64,000 nucleotides of DNA from Evansella vedderi (GTDB taxonomy: Bacteria > Bacillota > Bacilli > Bacillales > Salisediminibacteriaceae), in contig NZ_JAUSUG010000007.1 in the NCBI RefSeq assembly GCF_030813435.1, positions 1 through 64,000 on the forward strand, in the 5' to 3' direction. Position numbers and translations under genes: made by a program. Below, one piece after another: positions 62,703 through 64,000 of this stretch. The notes beneath the pieces are model-generated. The model had not been told where the DNA came from. It searched no databases and saw only the letters and a program-made list of their open reading frames with translations. Every line of letters begins with the position of its first letter. Position 1 is the stretch's first letter.

Positions 62703-63708
62703 ATACTTTCACCTCCGGGTCACCGGTCCATTCATCAGTATAGATCCAACAGCGAATTTGTTCACCAAGACCAATTTGTTCAAGTTCAGGTAATTCATTA
62801 TGGCACTTCTCTGTGGCAAATGGACATCTAGGTGCAAAACGGCATCCAGTTGGCATCTCATCTGGACTTGGTACAGTCCCTTTAATTGGAATTAATTCTT
62901 CTTGATCTACGTCACTACGAGGTAGTGAATTTAATAACCCAACAGTATACGGATGTCTTGGGTTCTTAAATAAAGTCCTAACATCAGCATATTCCACTAC
63001 TTTTCCACAATACATCACGGCAACGTAATCGCATGTTTCTGCTACTACCCCTAAATCGTGTGTAATCATAATAACAGACATGCCAAGTTCATCCTGTAAC
63101 TCTTTGATTAATTCTAGTATTTGTGCTTGTATGGTTACGTCTAATGCAGTAGTAGGCTCATCGGCAATGAGCATTTCTGGTCTGCATGCTAAAGCCATTG
63201 CAATCATTACCCGCTGGCGCATACCTCCAGACAATTCGAATGGATATTGATCAATTCTTTTCTCTGGAGAGGGGATACCTACAAGCTTTAGCATTTCAAT
63301 TACTTTTCTCTTGCTTTCTTTTTTCCCTAACCCTTGGTGGATTTTATAAGATTCGCTGATTTGTTCACCAACGGTATAGGTAGGATTAAGAGATGTCATA
63401 GGTTCTTGGAAAATCATGGAGATCTGATTTCCACGAATTTTTCGCATTTTTCTCTCATTATAGTCTACTAAATTATCTCCTTTATAGAGGATTTGTCCTC
63501 CCTTAATTTTACCTGGATTATCTATCAATTTTAGTATAGATAGGGCTGTAATACTTTTACCGGAGCCAGATTCACCAACAATTCCTATCGTTTTCCCTTT
63601 AGGTACATCGAAGGTAACTCCATCGACTGCCTTTACTTCACTGCCATCGTCTATAAAAAACGATGTTTGTAAATCCTTCACACTTAAAATATTTTCTTCT
63701 TTGCCCAT
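62692..63708 (-). CDS. oppD: oligopeptide/dipeptide ABC transporter ATPase (OppD/DppD)
   Basis: A 338-residue ATPase. Walker A is [17 protein letters not shown], the signature is [15 protein letters not shown], Walker B is [14 protein letters not shown], and the C-terminus has [14 protein letters not shown]. It forms the heterodimeric motor with the next gene. The permease gene lies 21 nt upstream in the same operon. Confidence 0.92.
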   Translation of the reverse strand: MGKEENILSVKDLQTSFFIDDGSEVKAVDGVTFDVPKGKTIGIVGESGSGKSITALSILKLIDNPGKIKGGQILYKGDNLVDYNERKMRKIRGNQISMIFQEPMTSLNPTYTVGEQISESYKIHQGLGKKESKRKVIEMLKLVGIPSPEKRIDQYPFELSGGMRQRVMIAMALACRPEMLIADEPTTALDVTIQAQILELIKELQDELGMSVIMITHDLGVVAETCDYVAVMYCGKVVEYADVRTLFKNPRHPYTVGLLNSLPRSDVDQEELIPIKGTVPSPDEMPTGCRFAPRCPFATEKCHNELPELEQIGLGEQIRCWIYTDEWTGDPEVKVYEP

Positions 63709-63729
63709 AGAAATACACCTACCTTTCTA

Positions 63730-64000
63730 TTACCCATTTAAATCAATACGTTTATTTAGGTATCTATACGATATATCTACAATTAAATTTACAAGAACGA
63801 ACATAATGGAAATGACGATAATACTAGCTTGAACAGCTGGAAAATCTCTTGCCATGATAGAATCAATGACATATCTTCCCATACCGTTGATTGCGAATAC
63901 GGTTTCAGTTAATACCGTACCACTTAACAAAGTTCCGAATTGTAGACCTGTAACAGTAACTACTGGAATTAAAGCATTTTTAAGAGCATGGCGATAAATA
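63730..64000 (-). CDS. peptide ABC transporter permease, DppB/OppB type (C-terminal part)
   Basis: Only the last 89 codons are inside the window; the gene continues past the right edge. YRHALKNALIPVVTVTGLQF is the inner-membrane EAA-type coupling loop and ARDFPAVQASIIVISIMFVL is the last transmembrane region, ending RYLNKRIDLNG. These match DppB/OppB rather than DppC/OppC permeases. The usual order B-C-D-F would place a C-type permease next to oppD, so the order here may be altered. Confidence 0.85.
   Translation of the reverse strand, partial: IYRHALKNALIPVVTVTGLQFGTLLSGTVLTETVFAINGMGRYVIDSIMARDFPAVQASIIVISIMFVLVNLIVDISYRYLNKRIDLNG

Noticed and set aside
1-64000. CRISPR arrays, tRNA or rRNA genes, T-box leaders and known riboswitches
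   Set aside because: No regularly spaced direct repeats, cloverleaf-like segments or T-box (TGGNACC-type) signatures were noticed anywhere by reading; a covariance search would be needed to exclude rarer classes.

Overview
The window is a low-GC, gene-dense chromosomal segment of an endospore-forming Firmicute, most likely a Bacillaceae member; the genus cannot be fixed from sequence alone. Support comes from the csgA-ybxH-ybyB spore cluster, an SspL-type spore protein, Vpr, YkuK, YusF and HtpX homologues, strong GGAGG ribosome binding sites with frequent TTG/GTG starts, and a CydS-like third subunit on a cytochrome bd operon. There is no prophage, CRISPR array, tRNA or rRNA that I can see.

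Layout. 1-2.5 kb: edge of a leftward gene, repeat-rich spacer, a SAM methyltransferase, a DUF6154-like protein and a CAP-domain lipoprotein. 2.6-8.8 kb: a two-gene AddB-like/AddA-like helicase-nuclease operon that is not the usual addBA-sbcDC locus. 8.8-10.3 kb: a 250-bp structured repeat with terminal inverted repeats, then small unrecognised (possibly spore-related) proteins. 10.3-12.8 kb: cydA-cydB type quinol oxidase with a 46-residue membrane peptide. 12.9-17.5 kb: patatin-like lipase, csgA-ybxH-ybyB, a flavodoxin-fold oxidoreductase, a class C PBP and SspL. 17.6-22 kb: GMC oxidoreductase with its small subunit, a HAD phosphatase and an ATP-grasp ligase. 22.4-28.7 kb: Vpr-type protease, an orphan type III-like DNA methyltransferase with a PC4-like partner, an alpha/beta hydrolase and YkuK. 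29-36 kb: a decayed MFS transporter, the pxpBAC 5-oxoprolinase operon, a quinone-reductase-like gene, SRPBCC, TauE and an amino-acid oxidase. 36.5-39.3 kb: phosphoenolpyruvate carboxylase behind a hairpin-containing leader. 39.4-41.9 kb: two tandem AimR-like TPR receptors, the distal one followed 30 nt later by a 54-codon secreted-peptide gene. 42-44 kb: tungsten/molybdenum aldehyde oxidoreductase plus a MoaD-like carrier. 44-50 kb: DinG-like helicase, RNA methylase, a divergent PRPP synthetase, a tyrosine-recombinase-like protein without catalytic residues, and DUF2062. 50-57 kb: TraB/PrgY, Toprim, HD-GYP, SpoIID/LytB, a DUF3231 gene broken by one stop codon, and HtpX. 57-61.6 kb: MoxR-DUF58-transglutaminase operon. 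61.6-64 kb: oligopeptide ABC transporter genes running off the right edge.

The most interesting locus is at 39.4-41.9 kb. The receptors resemble the phage arbitrium receptor AimR along the TPR region, but both begin after the point where AimR has its DNA-binding domain, and a small exported pre-peptide is coupled to one of them. This looks like a chromosomal peptide-sensing module that has lost DNA binding and may act on a protein target, as Rap proteins do. A second unusual observation is a family of about nine 40-bp hairpin terminators; one member sits inside the loop of another and is flanked by a perfect 9-bp direct repeat, which suggests these terminators can move.
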